A DNA stretch of 64,000 nt from Anodontia alba (taxonomy: Eukaryota; Mollusca; Bivalvia; Lucinida; Lucinidae): the NCBI GenBank assembly GCA_964016985.1, contig OZ024826.1:44256978-44320977 (forward strand), given 5' to 3'. Every line of letters starts with the position of its first letter. The first letter of the stretch is position 1. A model generated the notes under the pieces. The model was not told the DNA's origin. It saw nothing but the letters and a program-made list of their open reading frames with translations, and ran no database searches. Of the stretch, positions 40,535-52,537 are shown piece after piece. A program made the translations under genes and the position numbers.

Positions 40535-42250
40535 AATGGTTTTATTTTTGCATTTTTTGCATATTCTCTTATTTTTAATTATTTTTTTTCTTTCTTTTTT
40601 TCATTTTATTTATTTATTTATCTTTTTTTTTTTTTTTGTTAATAATCAGTCTTTTGATGTGATTACTTTTTCTTTATTTGTACGGGATACACAATATTTG
40701 CAAATACTTCGAATATGTGAGTCTACATATTCACAAACATTAATTAGCAAAAATAAATGCCTTGAAAAGATATTTGCTGTATGTTTTTTGAGGTAAAAAA
40801 ATTTGGGGTAAAAAATTTGCTTTGGTTTATTCCCTTTAGATGGTTATTTAGAGAGACAGCTTCTGTCTGAACAGCAATTTCTATCAAGAATTATAAAAAA
40901 CAAACTAGGGATGAAAATAACGGCTTAGCCAAGCAAAAGTTTTTAGCTTGGTTTCAGAAATACTTTCTATGATATATGATGAAGTACTATATATAATTTT
41001 TAAGAGAATGTTGCAGTGCTCCAGATAATTATTTTTCCAACCAGTATTGTACTGATCAAATTTAAGGCCAGTCAGTAAGAAAGAAAAAACGTGATTCTGG
41101 AATCAGTATCCATGCTGTGGCATTAATTATTTTCCTTGGCCCAGTGGCTGGTGGGGAGGTGGATGTTGTGGTTTAAAGAATTTGCTTTAAATTTTTGTTT
41201 TGTCTCCTCTTGTACCTCTCCATTAATTTTTCAAAATACAGCTGGTCATTTTTCTGTATTTATCTCTTTCATAACTAAACAAAAAAAGTTCTGAAACAGG
41301 TGCTATGTGCTACATCCCCTTCTTCAGGGAACTCCTTTTTAATGACAGAACCAATCACCTTACATAGTATTTGGGTGATCTTCTTTGGATTTTTCTTTGT
41401 TCACCTGCACCAGTTGCACAATCCACTCCTTAGCTTTCCAGTACTGAAGTCGTGTCACTGAATTTTAAACCCATGTGTTGCGAGCTACTTCCACTTCCTA
41501 CACTATTTACACAGATCAGTCACAACTGCAGATGCGATTCTGTATGCATTCATTGCATGCATCGATGACTTCATCAGATATATTGCACACTAAATAAAGA
41601 CAATGAATCATTTGACAAAGACTGGCTAAAAATAATTTTTGATGCAGTTCTGCAATCTCTTTCCTCATTTGTCATTTTCTGAAGGCCATGTTTCTGCAAT
41701 CTTGGAAAACCCCAATGCAGAATGGTTACCTTGGATTCTTTGTCATTAACACTTAACTAGACAATGACACAGAGAACCAGTTGCTCTTACGTGCAGAAAT
41801 TATGCACAGACATTTATCCAGGAAATAGTCACACTGTGTATCAGGGTGAAACTTTGTGGTTGGGAATTATTGTTTTGCATACAAAAAGACTTTTCATTTT
41901 GATATGCTACAAACTGATTTTAAGTGTATTCATTCTTAATTAAATATATTTGGGTATTTATGGAAAATATGCTGCTTACCTAAGGCACTGAACCTCTTCT
42001 GACTCTGGCTAGTTACTCTTAAAACAGACAGGACATTGCACTCTTATGGGTTATCGGAAAAGCCGCATGGTATCTCTAAAAATGCATCCGGACTAGCTAT
42101 TTTTCAAACTGATCTGTATTTGGTGCAAAAGCATCTGTAATTTCTGGCTGTATGGATGCTATCTGTAGCACTGATGTCTGATTTTGGTGCTGCAGGAGAG
42201 GTGATCTGCAAACACTGCAGCCATATTATGTTGCAATATTTTTAAAGTGG
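40535..42250. other. No gene; T-rich at left
   Basis: T-rich to about 40680 (TTTATTTATTTATC and long T-runs). The remainder is AT-rich without a motif. CACCAGTTGCACAATCCACTC at 41409 repeats a phrase of the RT (40405) and may be a small RT scrap. Confidence 0.4.
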
Positions 42251-42453
42251 CAGTGATTTTTTTACCTGCGCATCCCGAGTCCCATACTCACATTTTTGCT
42301 TTGGGACTCACATTTTAAATCTCAACGAGTCCCAGGACTCAAAGCTATAGTGGAAAATTTTTAATGGACGCAATGATTTTGTAGTAGGACTCACTTTATT
42401 TAGCCCAAGCGAGTCCTGGGATGCATAGGTATAAAATTGTAAATAAATCACTG
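42251..42453. mobile_element. 203-bp MITE with 6-bp target duplication
   Basis: CAGTGATTT (42251) / AAATCACTG (42445-42453) form terminal repeats; second-tier inverted segments are TACCTGCGCATCCC and GGGATGCATAGGTA. AAGTGG precedes (42245-42250) and follows (42454-42459) the element. Internal GGGACTCAC / GAGTCC motifs repeat. Non-coding. Confidence 0.65.
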
Positions 42454-42949
42454 AAGTGGTGAAGTTTTCCTAGTTACTTATGATGTTTGTGTATGAAAAA
42501 GTCAGTTTCAAGTACTGATAATCCTGATGAACACTTACCTAATATGTATATTTCATAGTAACTGATAGAAGACATTTACAATTCAAGTACATAGCATATT
42601 TCAGAGATACACAGTACCTGTCCCCTGACAGCGTAGCTTGCCTGACTTGTGCCTGGCCCATCATATAAAAAGACGTGCTGTTTTAATGATGCTGATAAAA
42701 AATTGAGCCAGCTGTTTTATTTGGTATTTGATAATGAAGCCAAAGAAATGTAAACCACAATGCAGAGACATTTTCTTTGGTTTATTGTAGATGCGTTGAA
42801 GGTGCCATGGATAAATGGTAACTGGAAGTAGAGTTTGGACATAAAGAGCAGATTTCTCCCCAATTTCTGAATGATAGGGCACAAAACATTCATTCAAGCT
42901 TTTTTAATTAATCTTTTTAATTAATAGATGAATAAGTTTTCAACTGGAA
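42454..42949. other. No gene recognised
   Basis: AT-rich. A 78-codon minus-strand frame at 42661-42897 shows no domain and no second copy. I cannot assign it. Confidence 0.35.
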
Positions 42950-44830
42950 TCTGATTAAAGGGAAATAACTCCAAAATCAAGAAGGTGAGAGTTGTCATTT
43001 TCTTGAATGTGACACACCTACTTAACCTGACAACATCTCTACCAGGTATTATCAAAACATCTCAAAGGGCACTTAAGTTGTGGAGTGCACAAGACCTCAA
43101 GAATAAGTTTTAGGGGAGATAACCAACAGAGAAAGTAAGCAAGAGTTGTTATTCATGCATGCAATGCATCTACTCAATATGACCTATATCCCTATCAAAT
43201 ATTATTATATCCCTGTGAGTTCCAAAGACAATGGCCACACAAATATTTTCTCTTTCACTTATATAAGGGACAGTTTTGAGGGAAGATGACTCCATAAGGA
43301 AAACAATGAGAGTTGTTATTATTGCATGCAACATGCCTCCTGGACATGATCAACCTACCAAATATTATCCAAATAATTCAATGTGTATGAGTTACACTGG
43401 CATAAGCAGTACCTGTAGAATCTGGTTAAGGGGAAATAACTCCAAAATCAGTATTGTAATAACTGTCTTTCTTGTATGCAACATACCTACTCAACCTGAC
43501 TAACATCTCTACCATGTCTTACAAAAATATCCCAAAGGGAATTAAAGTTATGGAGCACAGAAGAATGTGTCTACGTATGGATGGACGCTGTGCTGGTCAC
43601 ACTATATCCCCCCAAACCTATTCATTCGGGACATAAAAAGAAAACGTACAAAGTCTTTGTCTTTGAAATTAATTGTGGAGACATAACAAGAAAACAAACA
43701 TAGCAGAAGTTGTCATTCTTGCACACAACCTGACCTGATATGCCTCTACGAAATCTATTTAAAATACATAAAACGTTATGGGAGTTACACAAGATTTCAA
43801 CTACAGGAGAGATAACTATAAATATAAAGAGATGTCATTCTTGCACGTGAAACACCTACAGACCATCATCAGTGTCTCTACCACATATGATCAACATATT
43901 TCAAACTATAAAGAAGTTATGGTGTCCAAAAGACTTTGACTTTGAAATTCATTCAGAGGAGATAACGAGAAAATGAGCATAGCAAGAATTGTCTTTCTTG
44001 CACACATAGCTCCTGCTTGACCTGATATATGTTCCTACTAATTATTATCAAACATTATGGAGTTATGCTCTGCACAAGATTTTGATTTTGATGGAGGTAG
44101 CCAGAACACCAGTAGAAAAAAATGTTGTCATTCTTGCATGTGACACTACTATTTGACCTAATACATGTCCCTACCAAAACTTACCAAGTTATCTCAAACA
44201 GTATGGGAGTTATGACCTGCACAAGATTTTGGTTTCAGGGTAGATAAGTACATAAAAGAGAAAATAGAGCACTTTTGCAGGCAACATGCCTACAGGTCCT
44301 GATCTATGCCTCAAGCAAAAATAACAAAAATATTTCAGACCATTAAGAAGTAATGGAGTGCACAAGAATTTGGCCTAGAAATTTGTTCAGGGGAGATAAC
44401 TAGAAAAAGAACAATGCAGGAGTTGTCTGTCTTACATGTGGCACTTTTCTACATGACCTGATAAATGTCTACCCAATATTTTCAAATTCTCTCAAACAGT
44501 ATTGGAGTTATGGCCTGCACAAGATTTCACTTCAGAGGACATAAGTGTATAATGAAGAAAGTGAGAGTTATCCCTCTTGCAAACTGTCTCAAACAGTGTG
44601 GGAGTTATGGCCTGCACAAGATTTTGGCCTCAGAGGATATAAGTACATAATGAATAAAGTGAGTTGTCTCTCTTGCAGGCAACATGCCTACTGGTCCTCC
44701 TTTTCATCCCTACCAAATATTATCAAAATATCTCTAAGGGTATCAAAGTATTGAATGAGCACTAGCTCACAAGGATATGTCTACGGACAGATGCCAGTCT
44801 GATCACTATATCCCTCAAACCTATTCAGTC
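42950..44830. repeat. ~150-bp degenerate tandem repeat, about twelve units
   Basis: The landmark GGGGAGATAACTA or a variant is at about 42960, 43111, 43280, 43431, 43674, 43804, 43955, 44091, 44236, 44391, 44535 and 44633. Each unit continues with GAGTTGTCATTCTTGCATG, CAACATGCCTAC, CTACCAAATATTATCAAA and GGGAGTTATGGCCTGCACAA. The array ends with GTCTACGGACAGATGCCAG. It is non-coding; short frames across it are repeat translations. Confidence 0.75.
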
Positions 44831-44989
44831 TGTAGATAATGAGTACACACAGCTTAAGATCTTGTTGAGAAATAGGAAAAAAAAATTGATACCCTCTTAT
44901 CTGAAGTACTAACTGAATGTCACAAAGCACAAAAGTTGGAAATTCTGAATAGTACTGGTTTATCATAACCTCAGACATGGTTCATTTTC

Positions 44990-46030
44990 ATACAGAATTA
45001 AACAAATGACATTTAATAGATTCAAGACATAGTTAGGTTGTCCAGAAAGAACATTTGTTTAAACTATGTCTTCCAAAATTTAACCCAATAAATTTAGTAC
45101 AGTTTCAAATAGCTAGCCTTCCCAGTGAGAACATTATTTTATTTTAACCTGTACTTCCAGAATTTAACAAGCAATTATAGAGTATTTATGTCCCCTGCAT
45201 TATGAAAATCCTTCAAAGATACCCACAATATATGCAGTTTATCTGATAATGTTGGAGCTTGAAAAATGACTATATAATTAAAAAAAGTGAAAGAAAGTGA
45301 GAAAAAGAAATGATTAAGCTAAAAAATGTGGAAAAAATGATACCGTTTATTATCAGGATTTTATCCAAATCACCAGCATGTCTTCAGACCAGGATAAAAA
45401 CACCTGTACAGTTTCAAAAAAACTCCACTTAAAACTGAGGAAAGGGTTGCGGACACAAGGTATCCACTTCCTATAACACTTTGATAGAATATGAGCTAAA
45501 AAAATGATTTTGAAAATGCGGAAAAAAATGCGGAAAAAGTGATACAAATTGATCAGAGGATTAAAACAAAATCAAATGCACATCTTCAGACCATGGTAAA
45601 TACACTTGTATTGTCTCAAAATGATAAGTGTAAAACTGTTGGAGGACACTAGGTATATGCTGTCAGAGGGTGTGGAACCTCTTTACCACACACCATAAAT
45701 TTTAGAATTTCGACCACTTTTAGAATTCTAATAACTTTTACGATTTTAACAAGTAGTTTTAGTATAGTTTTGAATAGTAGGCAGATAGAATTTTAATCCA
45801 ATATTTTTAGTACAATTTTGAATAGTAGTTAGATTACCCGTTGAGAACATTTATTTTAACAGCTAAAGTTTTTACAGGATTTAGCAAATGTCTTTTAATA
45901 GAAATCAAGACAGTTAGGTTACCTGGAAAGGAAATTTGTTTTTAACCAGAATTTTTAGTGCAGATTCAAGCAGTATCAGGTAGAATTTTAACTCAATTTT
46001 AGTTCATTTGTTTTTAAATAGTAGGTAGGT
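44990..46030. repeat. Degenerate direct repeats (ATTTAACCCAATAAATTTAGT type)
   Basis: AGGTTG.CCAGAAAGAACATTTG / TTTAACCCAAT / TAGTACAGTTTC segments occur near 45030-45180 and again near 45740-46030. A separate pair (CTTCAGACCAGGATAAAAAC near 45385; CTTCAGACCATGGTAAATAC near 45583) lies between, about 200 bp apart. Confidence 0.5.
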
Positions 46031-46039
46031 TACCCACTG

Positions 46040-46560
46040 AGAACACTATTGTTCCATGCCTTTTTGAAGAAAAATGGGGACATGGTATTAAGCTTTCCAT
46101 GGTTCATGGTGCATGGTATTTGGTGCCTCATTCCATACCCTCTGACAGTATGTACCTTGTGTCTTTAACTCCTTCTACAGTTTGATGCCAATGGTTTTGA
46201 AACTGTACAGATGTTTTTATCATGGTCTGAAGATGTGCATGAGATTTGGATGTAATCCTCAGATTAATTTTAGCACTTTCTCAGTGTTTTGAACTTTGTT
46301 ATTTTTTTAGGTTGAGATATCAGTGTGTATAGGTAGTGCATATTTTGTGTCTGCAACTCCTCCAACAGTTTTATACTGATCTATTTTGCAAAATTGTGCA
46401 GGTGTTTTTGTCAGGGTCTGAAGATGTGCATGTGATTTGGATATAATTCACAGATTAATTTTTATCACTTTTTTTCCACCTTTTGAACTTAATCATTATT
46501 TTCATTTCTGCATTTTTACTTACTTGGCAGTCATTTTTCAAGCTCCAATACTATCAAACT
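46040..46560. repeat. Copies of the ~180-bp family of 2.4-3.2 kb
   Basis: CATGCCTTTTTGAAGAAAAA starts the block, followed by two to three units with TACCTTGTGTCTTTAACTCC, TTTTGAAACTGTACAGATGT and GGTCTGAAGATGTGCATG. Same order as at 2366-3245. Confidence 0.6.
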
Positions 46561-46637
46561 GTATATATAGGAGGACCTTTAAGAGGCAGGGAACACGAAT
46601 TTTGTGAATTTGCTTGTTTTATTTGCTAAACTTCTTA

Positions 46638-46770
46638 CAGAAATACAGCAATTTCTCATATCTCCTTCAGCTGGCATCAGTGGCTCGGTCTGATGGGAGT
46701 CCCACTGGTGATCAATGCCATGATCATCAACCAACAAGAACATCCACTTATGGATGTTTTGGACTAAATT
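46638..46770 (-). other. Possible minus-strand exon (weak)
   Basis: On the minus strand an open stretch (HKWMFLLVDDHGIDHQWDSH, EPLMPAEGDMRN) is bounded by an acceptor-like ATTTAG and a donor-like GTAAGA. I do not recognise the peptide, and there is no neighbouring exon. It could equally be part of an unrecognised element. Confidence 0.2.
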
Positions 46771-47180
46771 TGATCCATTAATATTCAATGGAAACAATTA
46801 GAATAACATATATTTGCTCAAAAAGTGACATTACTTTCCCAATAAATCCACCCTTACCAGACATGAAAAAAAAAAACCTACACAAAAGAAAAATAAAGCA
46901 TTTTATATATATGATCTGTGGTAACATCTACACTAGACGAGATGTTTTATAGAGACAAATCAAGCAGATCCACTAGAGTAAAATGACAGAAGACTATGGT
47001 CAGGTAACAGTCACAAAGATGTCAATCCCTAAAATAGAAAAAAAAACTGAAACAATAGATACCACAGACAGAGGCTACATCAAGAATTAGACAAAGAACA
47101 ATATTACATCTGAGCCCTCTTACATTCTCATCAATCTAGATGTGGAACTACAGTCCTGCTAAAGAAACTTCACTCACCAA

Positions 47181-47194
47181 AAGTCTGACTAACA
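47181..47194. repeat. SINE target-site duplication, left
   Basis: AAGTCTGACTAACA, identical to 47426-47439. Confidence 0.85.
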
Positions 47195-47425
47195 CATTCT
47201 TTCGTGGAGATTGATCATGAAATATTTTCTACGGTCATTCTCTCCCTTTCTCTGATTCAAGAAGGGCAATTGTCAGTTTCTGGCGAAAGAATGTGCACAA
47301 TACTGGTGAACCACTTAGAGGACTAAGCCTGCCCAGTAAACGTGTGTAGTTAGGTAAACTGACTGCGCTCAACATGACCCCATTATGTTGACTGGGCTGT
47401 AAAACCTCAACACAAACAAACAAAC
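47195..47425 (+). mobile_element. 5'-truncated SINE (family A) with 14-bp target duplication
   Basis: A 231-bp insertion starting exactly at CATTCTTTCGTGGAGATTGA, i.e. just after where the tRNA head ends in the full copy, and ending AACACAAACAAACAAAC. Perfect 14-bp target duplications flank it. Landmarks match 14818-15043 throughout (about 93% by eye). Confidence 0.88.
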
Positions 47426-47439
47426 AAGTCTGACTAACA
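47426..47439. repeat. SINE target-site duplication, right
   Basis: AAGTCTGACTAACA. Confidence 0.85.
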
Positions 47440-47821
47440 GGCCATGCAGCACTAAAATAACTTGGAATTCATCCGCATCTTACACTTCAGGAACCTATGG
47501 AAGACCATCCCTCACCATCAGCCCAGTAGTACACTATGCTTTGATGAAAATTTTGAACATCAGGTTAACCATTTTATTGATACTCAGTGTATGGAATATT
47601 CAACAAACACCGAACAGCATAGCATTTTTATTATACGTCCTTATACTCATGTTGAACAGTTTGCTGTTATTCAACTGTCTACCTGAACACTATTTGTTTT
47701 TCACTTTCTAATTTTCAGCAGGTTAGCAACAACTTCCACTACCAAATAAAGAACAATTACATTACATGACAAACCTAGTCTGCTAAATGTCACCAGTTTG
47801 AACAAACAATATGCTGTTTTT
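47440..47821. other. No gene recognised
   Basis: A 74-codon plus frame at 47462-47686 has no motif. Ordinary sequence. Confidence 0.35.
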
Positions 47822-50087
47822 TATACCCCCGACATACGAAATATGTGGGGCTATATAGTTTTTGCTTTTCCGTTTGTCCGTTTGTCCGTTCATTCATTCG
47901 TACGTACGTTCGTTCCTTCATTCGTTCATACGTTCGTTCGTCTTTCCGTCACAGGGTCAAAGTTTTTGTGTTAAAGTTTATAAGACCTCATATTTTGAAG
48001 ACCCTTTGATGGATTTTATTCATATTTGGCATGATGGTAGATATAGGTCTAAAGTTTTTATCAGCACCATCCCCACCCCGGGGGTGACCTTTGGGTCAAG
48101 GTCACGGACTTAGAATTTTCATAAAAAAAGTCAGGGTCAAAGTTTTTGCGTTAAAGTTTATAAGACCTCATATTTTGAAGACCCTTTGTTGGATTTCATT
48201 CATATTTTGCATGTTGATAGATATAGGTCTAAAGTTTTTATCAGCACCATCCCCACCCCGGGGGTGACCTTGGGGTCAAGGTCACGGACTTCGAATTTTC
48301 ATGAAAAAGTCAGGGTCAAAGTTTTTGCGTTAAAGTTTATAAGACCTCATATTTTGAAGACCCTTTCATGGATTTCATTCATATTTGGCATGATGGTAGA
48401 TATAGGTCTAAAAGTTTTTATCAGCAACATCCCCGCCCCGGGGATGACCTTGGGGTCAAGGTCAGGGACTTAGAATTTTCAGAAAAAAGTCGAAGTATTT
48501 TGTGTTTAAGTTTGTATAGCTATATCATCAAGACCCTTTAGGAATTTCATTTATATTTGACATGTTGCTAGATATCGGCCTAGAGTCTTACTCCGCATGA
48601 TCCCCACTCAGGGTGTGACCGAGGTCAAGGTCACGAACTTAGAATTTTCATATAAAAGTAAAAAAAAATTGCGTTTAAGTTTATATAGCCATATCATCAA
48701 GACCTTTTGTTAAATTTCAGTATTCCCTAATTGAAAGGCCAGCGGATATAGCTATCAGCAAGGAATCTGTTGGTCTGTCCATCCATCCATTGAAGCATTA
48801 TTCGTTCAAACTTTATTTTTGTCTTCGGGTCAAAGTTTTTATGTTAAAGTTTATTAGACCTCATATTTTGAAGACCCTTTGATGGATTTCATTCATATTT
48901 GGCATGATGGTAGATATAGCTCTAAAGTTTTTATTGGCACCATCCCCACCCCGAGGGGGGGGGGTGACCTTTGGGTCAAGGTCACGGACTTCCAATTTTC
49001 ATAAAAATGTCAAAATATTTGTGTTTTAAGTTTATATAGCTGTATCGTCAAGACCCTTGTGGAATTTCATTTATATTTGACATGTTGCTATATATTGGCT
49101 TAGAGTCTTACTCTGCATGATCCCCACCCCGGGTGTGACCGAGGTCAAGGTCAGGAACTTTGAAGTTTCATATAAAAGTAAAAGTTTTTGCTTTTAAGTT
49201 TATATAGCCATATCATCAAGACCTTTTGTTAAATTTTATTATACCCTAATTGAAAGGTTGAGCGGATATAGCTATCAGCAAGGAATCTGTTTGTCTGTCC
49301 ATCCATCCGTTGAAGCATTATTTGTTCATACTTTATTTTTGTCTTAGGGTCAAAGTTTTTACGTTAAAGTTTATAAGACCTTATATTATGAAGAGCCTTT
49401 GATGGATTTAATTCATGTTTGGCGTGATGGTAGATATAGGGCTTAAGTTTTTATCAGCACCAACCCTATCCCGGGGAATAACATTGGGGTCAAGGTCACG
49501 GACATAGAATTTTCATAAATAAGTCAAATCTTTTGTGTTTATATTTATATAGCTATACCATCAAGACCCTTTGAGGAATTTCATTTATATTTTACATGTT
49601 GGTAGATATAGGTCTAGAGTTTTACTCAGCATCATCCTTATCCTGGGGTATGACCTTGAGGTCAAGGTCACAGATTTAGAAATTCCATATATAAGTAAAA
49701 AAAAAAAATTGCATCCAAGTTTATATAGCTATATTATGAAGACCCTTTTGTTGGTTTCATTAATATTAAGCATGATGGTATATATAGGTCTGAAGTTTTT
49801 CTCGGCACCATTCCCAAGCAAGGTCACAGATGTTTCATACAAAATTTCAGTTTTGCTTATATTATAAAGACTGATTTCACTGATATATGGTGATAGTTAT
49901 AGGGCTAAAGTTTTATTTAGCTCAATCCCTGCACCTGTGCCTGACCTTTGAGCTCAAGGGCTTCATATTACTGTGTGATTGAATTTTTTCAATGTTATAA
50001 CATATAGCATACAACTACCATCTCCAGAGTCAAAGCTACATACTTTGTGCTCTTTAAAAGGTGGTGGTAGCGCTAGTCGGGGGTATA
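47822..50087. mobile_element. 2.27-kb TIR element with tandem-repeat core (pearl-like)
   Basis: TATACCCCCGAC (47822-47833) and GTCGGGGGTATA (50076-50087) are perfect 12-bp inverted ends. Next to the left end lies a CGTTCGTT/CATTCATTCG simple-repeat block (47875-47945), then about eleven ~175-180 bp units with GGGTCAAAGTTTTTGYGTTA, AAGTTTATAAGACCTCATAT, GAAGACCCTTTGATGGATTT, ATGATGGTAGATATAGGTCT and GTGACCTTGGGGTCAAGGTC. Non-coding. This layout (short ends, microsatellite, satellite-like core) is the one described for bivalve pearl and related elements. Confidence 0.7.
48305..49350. repeat. Three-unit (~520-bp) higher-order repeat inside the core
   Basis: AGCGGATATAGCTATCAGCA followed by AAGGAATCTGTT.GTCTGTCC and GAAGCATTATT occurs at about 48740 and 49260, 520 bp apart, each followed by TTTATTTTTGTCTT.GGGTC. 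Three ~175-bp unit types therefore repeat as a block. Confidence 0.6.
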
Positions 50088-50224
50088 TGTGCTCCACTGG
50101 GCACTTTGTGCAGTTTGTTTTGATTTTTTGTCATTTAAAATGGCCAGTATTTGACCCAAGTGCATCATTCATAATAAAATATTAACAAGATCTGCTGTTA
50201 GTACATGTAGTCCATTCTGGTTCT

Positions 50225-50285
50225 TCCCCCTCACCACCCCCTCACCCCACCCCCATCACACACATCCACACCCACCAACACCCAG
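50225..50285. repeat. C-rich tract
   Basis: CCCCCTCACCACCCCCTCACC followed by CACACACATCC. Simple sequence. Confidence 0.85.
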
Positions 50286-50559
50286 CCTGACATATTAAGA
50301 ATTATAAATATGTTTAAGTAAGGTATTAAGAGAAACAAAAAAATCTTAATGGTATAGTAAAATTTTTCAATTCTGACTGGAATTTCATTATGATTGCATT
50401 CTTTTTGTGCAACCCTGCATAGCATGGCAGACACATAGGGATCATGTTGTCTGTTCGCGTCAGCAGCAACAGTGTCAGTGTTGTCATCACACTTTTTGTT
50501 TCTGTTCAGTAACTTTTGTAGGGACATATGGATTTCATTCAATTTTTTTAGAAATTTAT

Positions 50560-51260
50560 TTATATCACACTTTATTATAGTATAAAATACAGGTCGAGTT
50601 CCATATTGATAATCATCTGCCTAATTTTGGCTTAATTATGGCCCTTTTTCGACTTAGTTTTTGTTGGTGTGTTGGTATTGGTTTCCGATCAATAACTTTT
50701 GCAGGGATGCATTGCTTTTATTGAAAGTTTTCATTGTAAAATGCAGGTCAAGTTCAATATTAGTAATTATCTGCAAAATTTTGGCCAAGTTATGGCCCTT
50801 TTTCGACTTAGCTTTTGTTGGTGTGTTAATATTGGTTGTGCTCAATAACTTTTGCAGGGGTGCATTGATTTTATTGAAAGTTTGCAGAGGGATATATCAT
50901 TGTAAAATACAGGTCAAGTTTGATATTAGTTGTCATTTGGCAAATTTTTGGCTGAGTTAAGGCCCTTTTTCGGCTTAGTTTTTGTTGGTGTGTTGATATT
51001 GGTTTCCACTCAAAATCTTTTGCAGGGATGCATTGATTTTATTGAAAGTTTGCAGAAGGATATATCATTGTAATATACAGGTCAAGTTCAATATTGGTAA
51101 TCATTCACAAAATTTTGTTTGTTATGGCCCTTTTTCGACTTAGTTTTTGTTGTTGGGGTAAAATACAAGGTAATTGTTTTACCTGAATAAGTTTTGTAGG
51201 GATGCATTGATTTCATTCAAAGTTTGTAGTGAGGGGTTGCCTTTTGGGATAGGAGTGGTT
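50560..51260. repeat. ~160-bp tandem repeat, four units
   Basis: The landmark GGCCCTTTTTCGACTTAGTT is at about 50640, 50796, 50961 and 51126 (spacing 156, 165, 165). Units contain GTTGGTGTGTTGATATTGGT, CAATAACTTTTGCAGGGATG, CATTGATTTTATTGAAAGTT and ACAGGTCAAGTTCAATATTA. The array ends in GGTTGCCTTTTGGGATAGG..GACACATCCGATCCTCGGAA. Confidence 0.75.
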
Positions 51261-52327
51261 ATAAGAACCAGTGTTGTTTGTTTTTGTTTTCTCCTTCTTC
51301 ATATCAAATGGTTGGTGCAATAAGCAGGCGACACATCCGATCCTCGGAATTCTAGTTTTAGAGGATGAATATATACTGAAAGACTAATCTCTTGAAACTC
51401 TATCCATATTACACTTTACCAATGATTCTGGATCTGCTAGAAAAGTATTTGTACCATGGGAATGGGATATAATCTGTTACTTATGTGCAGAGCAGTGAAT
51501 ATGTAACTATTCATTTACAGGGAAATCAAATACTTTATACTTTTTTACTAATCAGATAAACCCCTTCTTGAAAACATGCCAGCCCCTCTCCCTGCAAACC
51601 CCACTGTCTCCCCGCCCCCTGCCCCACCCCCTTGCAAAAAAAAAAAAAAAATCCACAACACAGTTACATCTCTTAGAACATATTAAGTTGTATCAATACT
51701 ACTTTGACAGGCAGGTCCAGATCAGATAGCGAAGTGCTTCATTTGATCAGGGCCTACACTGTTGGAATGAAATGTAAGCATTTCTGACAACAAAGAAGAA
51801 ATAAATCAGACACCCAAAAATAACAACTGAACCTGCACAGTCTGTAAGGTAGAGTATTCTGTTATATGCACTTATGGGTAAACCCAATTACGTCATATGG
51901 ACTCTTCTACCACAACTCTTTGGACTTTTCTGTTTCCAACAGCAGAGTGTCTGGTTAATTTTTATTTATACTATACTTCATAGAAGTTCTTGTCTTTAAT
52001 TCAAACAGTGTAGACCCTGATTAGATGATGCATTCTATGACATCTGATCTGGGTCTGTACTGTTTGCCGGTTACCCTGTTGTGGGTTCCAGACTAAAATG
52101 GGTTAAGCTATTTGGTTGATGGATGAAATTCAATATTATTTCATTGCACCTGCAAAAAATGTGACTGCAACCATGTCTACCAGGTCATGCATTCATTTTT
52201 AATATAATAATTGTACTGAGCATTTTTGACAAAAATGGGCAGTATTTTTTGTTGGCCTGCCATTTCAAGTCACTGTTCACTAAATATATATGTAAAAATA
52301 TTTCACTAGGTGTTTTCATCATGGAAC
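51261..52327. other. No gene; two hairpin modules
   Basis: The ACAGTGTAGACC hairpin module is at 51718-51768 (CAGATCAGATAG / TTTGATCAGGGCCTACACTG) and 52003-52068 (AACAGTGTAGACCCTGATTA / ATCTGATCTGGGTCTGTACT). A C/A-rich stretch lies at 51590-51655. Otherwise nothing. Confidence 0.45.
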
Positions 52328-52537
52328 TTAACCCTTGTCCTGCTGAATAAATTAAGATGCCACGCCCACTTCTAATTTTGAGCCAATCAGATTACTTGAT
52401 CCAGATTGTTGATATAAATTCACATACTGAATTGCAAACAGTGCAGATCCAGATCAGTTGACTTCTGAAGAAGCCAACTGATCTGGATCTACACTTGCAA
52501 AGGCAGGGTATATCCGGTTCAGCAGGACTAGGGTTAA
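52328..52537. mobile_element. piggyBac-like MITE, best copy
   Basis: TTAA-CCCTTGTCCTGCTGAA left and TTCAGCAGGACTAGGG-TTAA right; one mismatch in 16 bp. The TTAA flanks and CCC start match piggyBac terminal conventions. The central foldback AGATCCAGATCAGTTGACTT / GCCAACTGATCTGGATCT shares sequence with the free-standing ACAGTGTAGACC hairpin module. Non-coding, 210 bp. Confidence 0.8.

Noticed and set aside
42510..42545. Second hammerhead core (CTGATGA)
   Set aside because: No GAAA partner or flanking stems at the right distance.
46579..46797. Confident host exon
   Set aside because: Splice-like borders and an open frame exist but no homology, no partner exon and no promoter; kept only as a weak feature.
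48186..48473. 95-codon frame with repeated SKVFISTIPTPG
   Set aside because: Translation of the ~178-bp tandem core units, not a protein repeat.
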